A DNA stretch of 64,000 nt from Saccharophagus degradans 2-40 (GCF_000013665.1 NC_007912.1:3086501-3150500); one strand, 5' to 3'. Numbered from the stretch's first letter, positions 27,439 to 35,983 are shown. Notes: generated by a model not told the origin, from the sequence alone. Program-made: numbers and translations.

Positions 27439-28344
27439 ATGACGAAAATACTTGTCGTAGACGACGTAGAAGACAACATAGTATTGCTCACTTTCGACTT
27501 GGAAGACGACGGCTTTGACGTCGAACCTGCTCGCTCCGGGCAGGAGTGCCTAGATAAGGTAGCGGCTGAAAAGCCAGATATGATTCTGTTAGACATTCGC
27601 ATGCCCGGCCTGAGCGGCTTAGAAACATTAGAGATCCTTAAATCTGACGAAGCCACGCGAATGATCCCAGTAATAATGGTATCCGCAACCACTGGCGACC
27701 AAAGCATCATCCGCGCGCTCGATCTAGGCGCCCACGATTTTGTAAGCAAACCTATCGAATACCCTGTGCTCGCCGCGCGCATGCGCAGTGCACTTCGCCT
27801 TATACAAGCCAAACGCGACCTGGAAAAAGCAAACAAGGAGCTTGAACGCTTAGCAACTAGGGACCCACTCACAGGCATTAATAACAGGCGCAGCTTTTTT
27901 AAACTGGCAGAAGCAGAGCTAACCAAAACAATTCGACATGGTCGCGATATCGCCTTGCTCATGTTAGATGCCGACCATTTCAAGATGATCAATGACACCT
28001 ACGGCCATGCCGCAGGCGACGAAGCATTGCTCACCATCACCGAAATTTGCCAAAACGCCTGCCGTGAATCCGATATTCTCGCCCGCCTAGGTGGTGAAGA
28101 GTTTGCCATTTGCTGCCCCGATACCAATCTAGAGGGGGCATACGCCGTAGCAGAGCGTATTCGTCAACAATGCGAAAATACAGTTATTGAGCACAATTCT
28201 GCATCGTTTGGCATCACTCTAAGTATTGGCATAACCACCTTTGTACCCAGTCAAGACAAATCGATAACCGAGATGCTACAACGCGCCGACAACCTTTTGT
28301 ACCAAGCCAAAGAAATGGGGCGCAACCGCTCTATTGCCTGCTAA
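27439..28344 (+). CDS. Response regulator with GGDEF domain (diguanylate cyclase)
   Basis: A 301-aa cytoplasmic regulator. It has a receiver domain (residues 1-125; acidic DD at 8-9, phospho-acceptor Asp52 in LLDIRMPG, Lys in VSKPIE), a short coiled linker (AKRDLEKANKELERLATRD), and a GGDEF domain whose active site reads GGEEF at 218-222. A product-inhibition I site, RESD, lies exactly five residues before it, so the enzyme should be an active, feedback-controlled c-di-GMP synthase of the PleD/WspR type. No kinase gene is adjacent. A perfect 18-base palindrome at 28409-28426 lies downstream. Confidence 0.92.
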   Translation: MTKILVVDDVEDNIVLLTFDLEDDGFDVEPARSGQECLDKVAAEKPDMILLDIRMPGLSGLETLEILKSDEATRMIPVIMVSATTGDQSIIRALDLGAHDFVSKPIEYPVLAARMRSALRLIQAKRDLEKANKELERLATRDPLTGINNRRSFFKLAEAELTKTIRHGRDIALLMLDADHFKMINDTYGHAAGDEALLTITEICQNACRESDILARLGGEEFAICCPDTNLEGAYAVAERIRQQCENTVIEHNSASFGITLSIGITTFVPSQDKSITEMLQRADNLLYQAKEMGRNRSIAC

Positions 28345-28408
28345 CCCTAGCCTACAGCTCACCCACGCCTTATACCCGTAGTATTTAAAGCCTTTATCCC
28401 ACGCACCG

Positions 28409-28426
28409 TGTAGGAGATCTCCTACA
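28409..28426 (+). terminator. Palindromic hairpin after the diguanylate cyclase gene
   Basis: TGTAGGAGATCTCCTACA, a perfect palindrome followed by AACTTTTCC, 64 bases after the stop. Probably a weak terminator. Confidence 0.5.
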
Positions 28427-28500
28427 AACTTTTCCTCCTTTTGCGACTATTGCTTACCCCCCTATTCATGGAGAATACTCATCAACAAGGACGTACACAC

Positions 28501-28678
28501 GGAAGTGATTGATGGCCAAGCATGGCCAACGGAAGCGCTAAGCGACTAGCACAACACGGATGTAGACACGGACAGGTGTAAGAGACCAGGGTGGTCAAGG
28601 GAAACGCTAACTAGAAGCCATTTGACACGGATGCCAGACAAGGAGTCACTAGGCCAAGCAAGGCCAATGGATGCGCCC
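28501..28678. repeat. Three degenerate direct repeats of about 69 bp with mini-hairpins
   Basis: Three units, each with an ACGGA start, about 12-22 variable bases, a small hairpin, then a GGAAGCGC-like tail. The hairpins are GGCCAAGCATGGCC at 28514, GACCAGGGTGGTC at 28584 and GGCCAAGCAAGGCC at 28652, spaced 70 and 68 bases. The middle unit keeps the pairing although its bases differ, which suggests structure matters. No open frame spans the block. Comparable GGATG-rich intergenic repeats are familiar in gammaproteobacteria. Confidence 0.6.
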
Positions 28679-28774
28679 TATTTTTTGTAAGAACAGGGCC
28701 GTTTTTACTGGATTTTTGAGCAATGGACTGTTCGCAGCAAGGATTTAACACACGGTTGCGTTTTAAGCTGCGTA

Positions 28775-28798
28775 GCTAAGCACTTACAGTGACTTAGC
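28775..28798. repeat. Hairpin
   Basis: GCTAAGCACT-TAC-AGTG-A-CTTAGC, a 10-pair stem with one bulged A. It is an isolated structured element within the non-coding block that follows the diguanylate cyclase gene. Confidence 0.45.
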
Positions 28799-28862
28799 AC
28801 CAAACTACAAAGGTTGCGTTAGGGAATAGCAAGAAACCTTTACTTGTGGGATTGGATGCCCA

Positions 28863-28950
28863 AACAGGTACATATCGTAGATAAAAGCGGTTTAGATGGA
28901 TCTAAAACTCTCAAGTATGAGAACGCTTCTATCTGCGATATGTACTGTTG
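28863..28950. ncRNA. Predicted three-way-junction element (structured RNA or cruciform)
   Basis: A stem of about 26 pairs is formed by 28863-28889 and 28924-28950. Complementary blocks are AACAG/CTGTT, TACATATCG/CGATATGTA, AGATA/TATCT and AAGCG/CGCTT, with one bulge. Two perfect small hairpins lie inside it: TTTAGAT-GG-ATCTAAA (28891-28906) and TCTCA-AGTA-TGAGA (28909-28922). Strand and expression are unknown. It may be a small RNA, a MITE relic or a protein-binding cruciform. Confidence 0.45.
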
Positions 28951-29013
28951 TTTTACCGCTGGTACATGCCTCAATCGCCTCACACCTCACACTCCCCCCA
29001 CCCTCAAATTGAG

Positions 29014-29805
29014 TTAATTATAATAGCTATACTGTATAACGGCTTTTTGAGTTTTTTCTTTTTCATTCCTAATATTAACCACTCCGCTAAAAAGCACTAA
29101 TTGCTTGGCACTACTGTATTCCAAATACAACTCACCCGTAATTAAACGCAAAAATGCATTATTTATCTGAATTCCAAAGCAAACCCGCTCGCCATTGGCT
29201 TCAGGCACGCACTCTACCCTTTTAACCTGTAACTTAATTGTTTTTAAATGAGGCACGGATAAGAACTCAACAACGAGTGGATCACCCTTTTGCAGGGTAT
29301 CCCAGTGCAATTTTATAAACTGATTAAAACCAGAATCAACTACGCCCATTTCGCCAAGCTCTACAACCTGAGTTTTTACTCTATCGCGCTTAGACTCCTG
29401 ATAGGTCATTACCCATTGCCCTTCTGCATTGCGTTGCGCAATACGCTGCTCGCCCGAGCGAAAGTCTTTTTGAATTATCTCTGGCTGCAAAGGGTTTGTG
29501 CCGTATACAACTCTTTTACTTGCGATTTCATTATTACGGTCAAAGTAGCGAACGACAAGATTGCGCGCAGCCTGTTCGGAATCACTGTTCTGCAATATAT
29601 GGTATTCACAGTATAGAAGTGTATTTAATTCGGGATGTAAAGCGGTGCCAACGACCATAGCACCGTGCGTATTAGGGCAGTGTTTTTTCGTTAGCTCATT
29701 GGGCTCGCTGGCGAAGGAAGCCACTGCCCACAGGTATAAAATTAAGCTGCTCAGAAAAGCGGTGTTGCTGCTTGTATAAGAAGATGGAACCGCCAAATAC
29801 TTCAT
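29014..29805 (-). CDS. Secreted hypothetical protein
   Basis: A 263-aa protein with a hydrophobic N-terminal segment (FLSSLILYLWAVASFASEP) that looks like a signal peptide. The mature part is mixed beta/alpha with no membrane helix and several cysteines (KHCPN, LYCEYH, RVECVPE, RVCFGI) that could form disulphides. I do not recognise a named family. It is the last gene of the minus-strand run beginning at 35196, 35 bases after the DUF2878 gene, so it may belong to the ChrR-controlled operon. Confidence 0.65.
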   Translation of the reverse strand: MKYLAVPSSYTSSNTAFLSSLILYLWAVASFASEPNELTKKHCPNTHGAMVVGTALHPELNTLLYCEYHILQNSDSEQAARNLVVRYFDRNNEIASKRVVYGTNPLQPEIIQKDFRSGEQRIAQRNAEGQWVMTYQESKRDRVKTQVVELGEMGVVDSGFNQFIKLHWDTLQKGDPLVVEFLSVPHLKTIKLQVKRVECVPEANGERVCFGIQINNAFLRLITGELYLEYSSAKQLVLFSGVVNIRNEKEKTQKAVIQYSYYN

Positions 29806-29840
29806 AGCTTACACCCGCGTCAAAATTTAAACACCGTTTA

Positions 29841-30398
29841 TTAAGAATGCCCCTTTACAGCTAGCACACCATCTCTGTTTACATAAGCAAAAACTAAGGG
29901 TAAAAACAATGCCCAAACAATTGCCAGTATAAGTACCGAATGCAAAATAGGTTCACCTAATTGCACATCTGGGCGAATAGCAGCCCCGCCGAAATACGCC
30001 AAAGCGCCACCTATTGCACCCGACGCAGCTGCCACTAAAGGCAACTTACTTAAAAAGCGCAAACTTAAAAAGAAACAAGGGGCGAACATTACCCAAATAC
30101 AAACAAGCCATAAGGGAATAACCTGCCTTTGCTCACCAAAATTTAAAATACCGGTGAATGCAATAAAGCTATCCATCGCACAGCCTATAACAACAATACG
30201 CACTACATGCTGCCAAACAGTGTTTGGTAATAACCACTTAGCGTGGGCAAATAGATACACTGCAGTAAAGCCTATAGCAGCTTCAATTGGCCCTAGAATG
30301 CAAATCCACCAGCCAGCTTGAAACAAGGCTGCGTTCGCGGCACTTTTTAGAAACAACGGGTCAGAAAACCAGCCCTTACCCTTATTGAAAAAACTCAT
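29841..30398 (-). CDS. DUF2878-family membrane protein
   Basis: A 185-aa integral membrane protein with about five hydrophobic segments (for example LFQAGWWICILGPIEAAIGF, LWLVCIWVMFAPCFFLSL and SVLILAIVWALFLPLVFAYV) and little extramembrane sequence. The pattern and the conserved partners (CFA synthase family, DUF1365, FAD oxidoreductase) match the DUF2878 family as I know it. Function is unknown; a role in membrane-lipid modification or its response to oxidative stress follows from context only. Confidence 0.75.
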   Translation of the reverse strand: MSFFNKGKGWFSDPLFLKSAANAALFQAGWWICILGPIEAAIGFTAVYLFAHAKWLLPNTVWQHVVRIVVIGCAMDSFIAFTGILNFGEQRQVIPLWLVCIWVMFAPCFFLSLRFLSKLPLVAAASGAIGGALAYFGGAAIRPDVQLGEPILHSVLILAIVWALFLPLVFAYVNRDGVLAVKGHS

Positions 30399-30541
30399 AC
30401 AAATATAGCCCCTATCCCATTACACTTTTACCAGTGCTTTAAACTAAGCATTCGCTAGTATTTTGAGGCACCCTACCCACAAACGCCAGCGCTAGTTATT
30501 CTTCTTTATAGGCATTGTAACGGGTTTATAGATTAAGCGAG

Positions 30542-31822
30542 CTAGGCTGGGCGAGGTAATGCTCTACACATTGGCTTGGCAAACACAAATTGCGAGGTGT
30601 TTATTACTCGCTCTTTAAACCCGCCTTCACAGTAGCACAGGTAAAACTCCCACATTTTTATAAAGTATTCGTCAAATCCCAAATCAACCACGCTGTCTAG
30701 CTTTTTGCTAAACGCGCTGCGCCAATCGGCTAACGTTTTAGCATAATCCAAGGTTATATCATGCAGCTGCACCAAGTGCATATCGGTGTCGTTAGCCACA
30801 TGCTCGGCAATCACGGCATTAGAGGGCAAACAACCACCAGGGAAAATATATTTTCGAATAAAGTCGATATTGTCTTTTTCTCGGTGGTAGCGTTGATCGG
30901 TGGTAGTAATAGCCTGTATAAGCATTAAGCCATCTGGCTTTAATAAGCTGCTGCACTTGGCAAAGTATTGTGTGTAAAAATCGTAGCCAACGGCTTCTAT
31001 CATCTCTATAGAAACTAGTTTATCGAACTGCCCGTCAAGGTCTCGGTAATCCTTTTGCAGCAGGGTAACTTTGTTTTCTAAGCCGGCCTTTTCAATCGCT
31101 TGCTTGGCATAGAGGTATTGCTGTTCAGAAATTGTGGTAGTTGTTACTTTGCAACCATAGTGTTTAGCTGCATAAATAGCCATGCCTCCCCAACCCGTAC
31201 CTATTTCTAACAAATGGTCTGTGGGCTGAAGGTTTAGTTGTTTACATATATGATCGAGCTTGAATTCGGCAGCTTCTTCTAAACTTGTTGATGGCGTTTT
31301 ATAAATGGCCGATGAATACATCATGGAAGAATCTAAAAACAAACTAAAGAACTCATTACTCAAATCATAGTGCGCGGCAATATTTTTCTTCGAACCCACT
31401 TTGGTATTTTTACGCAACCGGTCAACCTTGCTCGCCACATACTTATACGCTGCACTCCATTTCGAATCCATGTTTTGCAGCATGGCTTGGTTCAACACCA
31501 TTACCCGCACCACCATGGTTAGGTCTGGCGTTGTCCAATGGCCAGCCATGTAAGCCTCTGCAGAGCCAATTGTGCCTGCAAACAATACCTTTCTGTAAAC
31601 GCTGGCATGCTTAATATTAATATGGGCCACAACGTTTGCTTTAGTTTGCGGCTCGCCAAAACTAAACACTTCACCGCCATCTTCCACCGTTAGGTGGCCA
31701 ACGCTCATTTGTTTAAGCAAGGTTAAAACTATTTTTTTAGCCAAACCATCGAGCAAAGTCGGCGCAGCCACTTGCACGTTATCTTCTCGCTTTGTTTTAC
31801 TCATCGTATTCGCTAATTTCAT
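30542..31822 (-). CDS. Cyclopropane-fatty-acyl-phospholipid synthase family methyltransferase
   Basis: A 426-aa SAM-dependent enzyme acting on unsaturated acyl chains of membrane phospholipids. The catalytic domain has the SAM-binding motif LEIGTGWGGMAIYAAKHYG near residue 205, the family AHYDLSNEFFSLFLD segment, and the SIEMIEAVGYDFY and IFPGGCLPS motifs. The N-terminal lipid-binding region is present. In Rhodobacter, homologues in the RpoE-ChrR regulon make cyclopropane or methylated/furan fatty acids in response to singlet oxygen; a similar role is likely here. It follows the DUF1365 gene by 22 bases. Confidence 0.9.
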   Translation of the reverse strand: MKLANTMSKTKREDNVQVAAPTLLDGLAKKIVLTLLKQMSVGHLTVEDGGEVFSFGEPQTKANVVAHINIKHASVYRKVLFAGTIGSAEAYMAGHWTTPDLTMVVRVMVLNQAMLQNMDSKWSAAYKYVASKVDRLRKNTKVGSKKNIAAHYDLSNEFFSLFLDSSMMYSSAIYKTPSTSLEEAAEFKLDHICKQLNLQPTDHLLEIGTGWGGMAIYAAKHYGCKVTTTTISEQQYLYAKQAIEKAGLENKVTLLQKDYRDLDGQFDKLVSIEMIEAVGYDFYTQYFAKCSSLLKPDGLMLIQAITTTDQRYHREKDNIDFIRKYIFPGGCLPSNAVIAEHVANDTDMHLVQLHDITLDYAKTLADWRSAFSKKLDSVVDLGFDEYFIKMWEFYLCYCEGGFKERVINTSQFVFAKPMCRALPRPA

Positions 31823-31844
31823 GGTTTATTCTCTAGCGGGTTAA

Positions 31845-32675
31845 TTACTTTACTTTTTGGCTTATTTCACTCTTTAAAGTGGTGTTACCTTGATACATAG
31901 CGTTCTTACCAAGAAATGGCACACCCTTAACAAACAATTTTAGTGCCTGCCAATAAATAGCGGTTATTACCTTTACGGTAAAAAAAGGGTACTGGATTAA
32001 ACACTTGCGCAAATTTCTTGCTGTGGCCTCTTCGCGCGTAAGCATAAGTGATGCTTCAAATACCTGCTGGCCGGCTAATATGTTTTGAATATGAACACTT
32101 AATTGCTTGGCAGGTACGCTAGATTGCCACTGATAAGTCATATTTACAGGGTTAAAAGGCGATACAGTAAAGGCTTTTTCAAACTGATGAGCATGCCGCT
32201 TGGCTTCATCAGCTGTTGTATCTGCTATTGTTAATGCGCTTTTACGACAATCTAAAACGTAGGGATGTTTTTCATTCCACGGGGTGTTATTTACCTCGGC
32301 TACAATCGCTTCCAGATTTTCACCTTGTTTATCAAAGCAGTAGTAAACCACTAGCGGGTTCATGATGTAGCCAAAGTAACGCAAATTAGCGAGCATTCTT
32401 ACTGGGCCTGCAGGCTTAAAGCCTAATTGTTGTTCCACAGTATGCTTAACTGCACTTTGTAACGATTGCTTTTTATCGCCGTGAAAATCTGACCGTTTAA
32501 AACGCGCTAACGCCCAATTTATATGTGACCACCAACGACTTAGCGAAAAAAATTCATCTAATTCATTCAAATCTAAGTACACCATAAAGACGTTGTACTT
32601 AAACATGTGCAGTTTGGGGCTAGTACGTTTATGAAAAACGCTACCCGTATATATGGCGCTGTGCAAATCGCGCAT
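31845..32675 (-). CDS. DUF1365-family protein
   Basis: A 276-aa protein with family hallmarks: N-terminal IYTGSVFHKRTSPKLHMFKY, then LDLNELDEFF, LRYFGYIMNPLVVYYC and EVNNTPWNEKHPYVL. DUF1365 proteins are almost always encoded next to a flavin amine-oxidase-like protein and a CFA-synthase-like methyltransferase, as here, and are implicated in fatty-acyl modification. Its start codon overlaps the stop of the FAD oxidoreductase gene by one base, indicating translational coupling. Enzymatic role not established by sequence. Confidence 0.88.
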   Translation of the reverse strand: MRDLHSAIYTGSVFHKRTSPKLHMFKYNVFMVYLDLNELDEFFSLSRWWSHINWALARFKRSDFHGDKKQSLQSAVKHTVEQQLGFKPAGPVRMLANLRYFGYIMNPLVVYYCFDKQGENLEAIVAEVNNTPWNEKHPYVLDCRKSALTIADTTADEAKRHAHQFEKAFTVSPFNPVNMTYQWQSSVPAKQLSVHIQNILAGQQVFEASLMLTREEATARNLRKCLIQYPFFTVKVITAIYWQALKLFVKGVPFLGKNAMYQGNTTLKSEISQKVK

Positions 32676-33943
32676 TACAAAAACTCACCAAAACGTTCGG
32701 CAACGCGCAGAGCGCTAACCACACCATCCTCATGAAACCCGTTGGCCCAATAAGCGCCACAAAACCAAGTATTATTCACCCCGTTTATTTCATCCCAACG
32801 CATTTGAGCCTGTATAGCCTTGCGGCTAAACTGCGGATGAGCGTAGTAATAGCGGCCAACAATTTTTTCTTTGGCTATATCTTGCTCGGCATTAAGCGTT
32901 ACACAAAAGGTTTTTTCCGATTTTATACCTTGCAATATATTCATATTGTAAGTAAGTACGGGCAGCTGCTCAGAATCGCCATCGGTATTGATTGATTCTT
33001 TAAGTAAATAATTCCAACTCGACCAAGTGCGCTTGCTTTTAGGCAGCATGGACTCGTCAAAATGTAGCACTACGCTGTTGGTTTGATAGGGAATATCCCC
33101 CAGAATTTCTTGTTCTTTGTCGCTCGCATCTGCCAGCAGTGCCAACGCTTGATCGGAATGAGTAGCAAACACCACTTGATCAAAATGCTCTATACGACCA
33201 TCGTCAAACTGGATATTCACACCATTCGTTAACCGTTTAACTTGCGTAATATGTGCTCGCGTTACAATTTTATCTTCAAAGCTTTTGGTGAGCGGAGCAA
33301 TATAAGATTTAGAGCCCCCTGTAATTACCCGCCATTGCGGCCGATTTGTAATATCCAACAACCCATGGTTAAAGAAGAACTTAACAAAAAACACCACAGG
33401 GAATTGCTTCATTGCCGCAAACGAGGCAGACCAAATTGCAGCCCCCATAGGCACCAAATAATAATGGGCAAATTTATCGGAATATTTATTAATGGCCAAA
33501 TATTCACCCAGAGTTAAATCAGCGGGAATATTGTCATTCGCATAATCATATTGCGCCTGCTTATTAAAGCGTATTATGTCTTTTAGCATGCACCAAAACG
33601 ACAAATCGAATAATCGTCTACGTTGCGCAAAAAGTGTATTGAGATTATTGCCTGCGTATTCCAACCCTGTTTTAGGGCAGCTAACACTAAACCCCATTGA
33701 CGTAGGGCTATAGCTCACCCCCAACTGCCCCAATAGTTTTATAAAATTGGGGTAGGTATTATCATTAAATACAATAAAGCCAGTATCTATAGCGTAGTCT
33801 TTACCATCTAAGCTAAAGTCTATGGTTGCAGTATGGCCACCCAACCTGGCCTCTTTTTCAAAAAGGGTTATATCGTGCTGCTTATTTAATAGGTATGCAG
33901 CTGTTAAACCAGAAATACCGCTGCCAATAATTGCTACCTTCAT
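32675..33943 (-). CDS. NAD(P)/FAD-dependent oxidoreductase (amine-oxidase fold)
   Basis: A 422-aa flavoprotein. The N terminus has the dinucleotide motif VAIIGSGISGLTAAYLL followed by FEKEARLGGHT, and the C-terminal FAD region (CGAYWANGFHEDGVVSALRVAE) is typical of the UDP-galactopyranose mutase/desaturase-like amine oxidase superfamily. Partners of DUF1365 in this family are thought to oxidise or desaturate acyl chains. It abuts the SDR gene (one base apart) and overlaps the DUF1365 gene. Confidence 0.88.
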   Translation of the reverse strand: MKVAIIGSGISGLTAAYLLNKQHDITLFEKEARLGGHTATIDFSLDGKDYAIDTGFIVFNDNTYPNFIKLLGQLGVSYSPTSMGFSVSCPKTGLEYAGNNLNTLFAQRRRLFDLSFWCMLKDIIRFNKQAQYDYANDNIPADLTLGEYLAINKYSDKFAHYYLVPMGAAIWSASFAAMKQFPVVFFVKFFFNHGLLDITNRPQWRVITGGSKSYIAPLTKSFEDKIVTRAHITQVKRLTNGVNIQFDDGRIEHFDQVVFATHSDQALALLADASDKEQEILGDIPYQTNSVVLHFDESMLPKSKRTWSSWNYLLKESINTDGDSEQLPVLTYNMNILQGIKSEKTFCVTLNAEQDIAKEKIVGRYYYAHPQFSRKAIQAQMRWDEINGVNNTWFCGAYWANGFHEDGVVSALRVAERFGEFL

Positions 33944-34741
33944 TTAAAACGCCTCTTTCTTGGTTAATTTGGGGGCGATGTAATGCAGCCACAAACTAGG
34001 GAATAACTTTGCTACACCTAAAAGCATAGCCATTGGCCACGGAAAATGTATAAAGAGCTTATTCTTTTTCAAATTGCGTAATATTCTATTGGCGGCTTCT
34101 TCGGGCGCCATCAACCACGGCATATCAAAATCATTTTTTCGTGTTAACGGGGTGTCTACAAAGCCTGGGCGCACAATAGCCACGTCTATTTTCTGGCTTT
34201 TTAAATCTACCGCTAACGACTGAATAAAATATTCCAATGCAGCTTTGGAGGCACCATAGGCTTCCGCACGTGGGAAAGCAGCCATGCACGCCATGCTACT
34301 TACCGCGACTATTTTAGGTCGTCGCACTTTATTTTTAGTGGCACTTTGCAAAAAAGGTAACGCTAGCCGAACGGTATTTACTGCCCCAAAAAAATTTGTA
34401 TCCATTACTCGCTTATACATATTTTCATCTAAGGTGGGGCCATCGTCATATTCGCAAGTACCGGCAGACAAAATTGCTATATCTATATGGTCGGTTAATG
34501 CTCCTAGGCGCGCCTTCACCATGGCGTGACTACTTGCATCGGCAACATCAAATGGTAACGCGACTATATTGCCTTGGGCGCTAGCGGCTAATGCCGATAG
34601 CGATGCTTCGTTGCGACCGCTGATAATAATAAAATTATTAGCCTGTGCTAGCTGATGCACCAATGCTTTGCCAATACCAGAGCTTGCCCCAGTCACCCAG
34701 ACGGTAGCGTTCGAAATCGTTAAGCCAGATGAAGTTTTCAT
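33944..34741 (-). CDS. SDR-family oxidoreductase of the ChrR-linked operon
   Basis: A 265-aa short-chain dehydrogenase with cofactor motif TGASSGIGKA near residue 18, the catalytic Ser in VAVSSMACM and YGASK (YxxxK) around residue 160. The C terminus is hydrophobic (WPMAMLLGVAKLFPSLWL), suggesting membrane association, which suits a lipid-modifying operon. It sits 11 bases after the NTF2-like gene. The substrate is unknown. Confidence 0.87.
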   Translation of the reverse strand: MKTSSGLTISNATVWVTGASSGIGKALVHQLAQANNFIIISGRNEASLSALAASAQGNIVALPFDVADASSHAMVKARLGALTDHIDIAILSAGTCEYDDGPTLDENMYKRVMDTNFFGAVNTVRLALPFLQSATKNKVRRPKIVAVSSMACMAAFPRAEAYGASKAALEYFIQSLAVDLKSQKIDVAIVRPGFVDTPLTRKNDFDMPWLMAPEEAANRILRNLKKNKLFIHFPWPMAMLLGVAKLFPSLWLHYIAPKLTKKEAF

Positions 34742-34752
34742 TACAGCCTCCG

Positions 34753-35196
34753 TTACTGCACAGCTAAGCGATTTTTAAGCGAACCAACAACACGCCCAAG
34801 CACAGGGATATGCTCGTACAACATTGCCCCTAAATCGTAATAGTCACGCTGGTAAATAATTCGCATATCCGCCCCCTGCTCACCGGCTATCTGCACCCGA
34901 GAAACGCCATCGAGCGTTAACCTATCGCCACCTTTCAGCTTTGGGTGGCGGTAGTGCATTTGCCACTCAAGGCAAGCATTGGTGCCATCTACAATGGGGC
35001 TGCTAAAACTAAAGACACACTCACTGGTGCCTTGCATGGTGGATTTAAAATAGCTCACAAGGTCATCTAGGCCCTTAAGGCGATGAACCGGGTCTACAAA
35101 AACAATATTCCGATGATAGATATCGCCAAGAGCGTCAAGGTTGGCATGATCGAACTCGCAATAGAGCTGGATAATGTTGTCAACGAGCTTTTTCAT
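34753..35196 (-). CDS. NTF2/SnoaL-like protein
   Basis: A 147-aa protein of the cone-shaped NTF2-like fold: N-terminal helix (IIQLYCEFDHANLDALGDIY), HRNIVFVDPVHRLKGLDDL and a strand-rich second half. Members are small isomerases, cyclases or binding proteins. The ATG at 35196 is chosen over a GTG four codons upstream because AGGTGG lies 7-8 bases before it. It is the first gene of the operon divergent from rpoE, starting about 57 bases after a predicted ECF-type -10 element. Confidence 0.82.
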   Translation of the reverse strand: MKKLVDNIIQLYCEFDHANLDALGDIYHRNIVFVDPVHRLKGLDDLVSYFKSTMQGTSECVFSFSSPIVDGTNACLEWQMHYRHPKLKGGDRLTLDGVSRVQIAGEQGADMRIIYQRDYYDLGAMLYEHIPVLGRVVGSLKNRLAVQ

Positions 35197-35252
35197 GAGT
35201 GTTACCACCTGTTGCTTATATGCTGATTAGTCAGAGTTTCCCTCGTTGGGCA

Positions 35253-35282
35253 TTTGTACGCTGCTGTTTTTTATTTGGATCA
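35253..35282 (-). promoter_or_regulatory. Predicted RpoE (ECF11-type) promoter for the lipid operon
   Basis: On the minus strand TGATCC, an 18-base spacer, then TACAAA. The -35 equals the element known for Rhodobacter RpoE promoters and the spacing is the same as in the divergent promoter. The two -35 boxes form GGATCA-CT-TGATCC. Confidence 0.65.
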
Positions 35283-35284
35283 CT

Positions 35285-35314
35285 TGATCCAATACTGAAA
35301 ACCCCACGTATAAC
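35285..35314 (+). promoter_or_regulatory. Predicted RpoE (ECF11-type) autoregulatory promoter
   Basis: TGATCC, an 18-base spacer, then TATAAC, 42 bases before the sigma-factor ATG. Autoregulation is the rule for the rpoE-chrR pair. Confidence 0.7.
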
Positions 35315-35355
35315 TCAGCAAATACATAATCGTGTCCATCTAAAGAGAAACTGGT

Positions 35356-35982
35356 ATGCTCGCATCAACAACTTCTAGGCAAAAAGGCCCCGAAAGACGG
35401 ATGGATACAGACTACCGTAGAGACGACAATTGGTCAGGTTTGCTTGAGCGAGTAGCAACAAGCCAAGATCAAACGGCATTTGCAGCCCTTTTTGAGCATT
35501 TCGCCCCCCTAATAAAGGGCTTTTGCCAAATGCATGCTTCTGGTCTTAGTGGCGAGAATGCAGAAGAGCTTGTACAAGAAGTGATGTTTAAAGTTTGGCA
35601 AAAAGCCCCCTCCTTTGATGCGCGTAAATCCGCTGCCAGTACCTGGGTATTTACCATTGTGCGCAACACGCGTATCGACTATTTGCGCAAAAACAGTAAG
35701 CACACAACAAATATAGTAGATGGATTAGAAGCCGATGATATTTGGGACGAAAGCCTAGACCACCAACCCTTTGTATATTTACAACAAGCGCGCGATACAG
35801 AGAGTGTGCGCGACTTTTTAAGCACGCTCCCCGAAGATCAGTCGCACTGCCTGAAAAAGGTATATATGGAAGGTAAATCACACACAGAAATATCGGAAGA
35901 ACTAAACCTTCCGCTAGGGACAGTCAAATCCCGAGTTCGATTGGGGCTTAAAAAGCTTCAATCTTGCGTAGGAGGCAAATAA
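35356..35982 (+). CDS. rpoE: ECF sigma factor, RpoE of the ChrR-associated (ECF11) group
   Basis: A 208-aa extracytoplasmic-function sigma factor. Region 2 runs from FAALFEHFAPLIKGF through ENAEELVQEVMFKVWQKA to STWVFTIVRNTRIDYLRK; region 4 has LPEDQSHCLKKVYMEG and the helix-turn-helix EISEELNLPLGTVKSRVRLG. The downstream gene is a zinc-binding cupin anti-sigma factor of the ChrR type, which identifies the group. In Rhodobacter sphaeroides this sigma is released by singlet oxygen and activates photo-oxidative stress genes. A later in-frame ATG (MDTDYRRDD) is an alternative start. Confidence 0.92.
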   Translation: MLASTTSRQKGPERRMDTDYRRDDNWSGLLERVATSQDQTAFAALFEHFAPLIKGFCQMHASGLSGENAEELVQEVMFKVWQKAPSFDARKSAASTWVFTIVRNTRIDYLRKNSKHTTNIVDGLEADDIWDESLDHQPFVYLQQARDTESVRDFLSTLPEDQSHCLKKVYMEGKSHTEISEELNLPLGTVKSRVRLGLKKLQSCVGGK

Positions 35983-35983
35983 C

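Noticed and set aside
28501..28678. Possible CRISPR array
   Set aside because: Only three degenerate units of about 69 bases with most of the unit repeated; no short exact repeat with unique spacers and no cas genes.
28863..28950. Possible tRNA because of the cloverleaf-like fold
   Set aside because: The closing stem is about 26 pairs, only two inner hairpins exist, and the T-arm and D-arm consensus and CCA end are absent.
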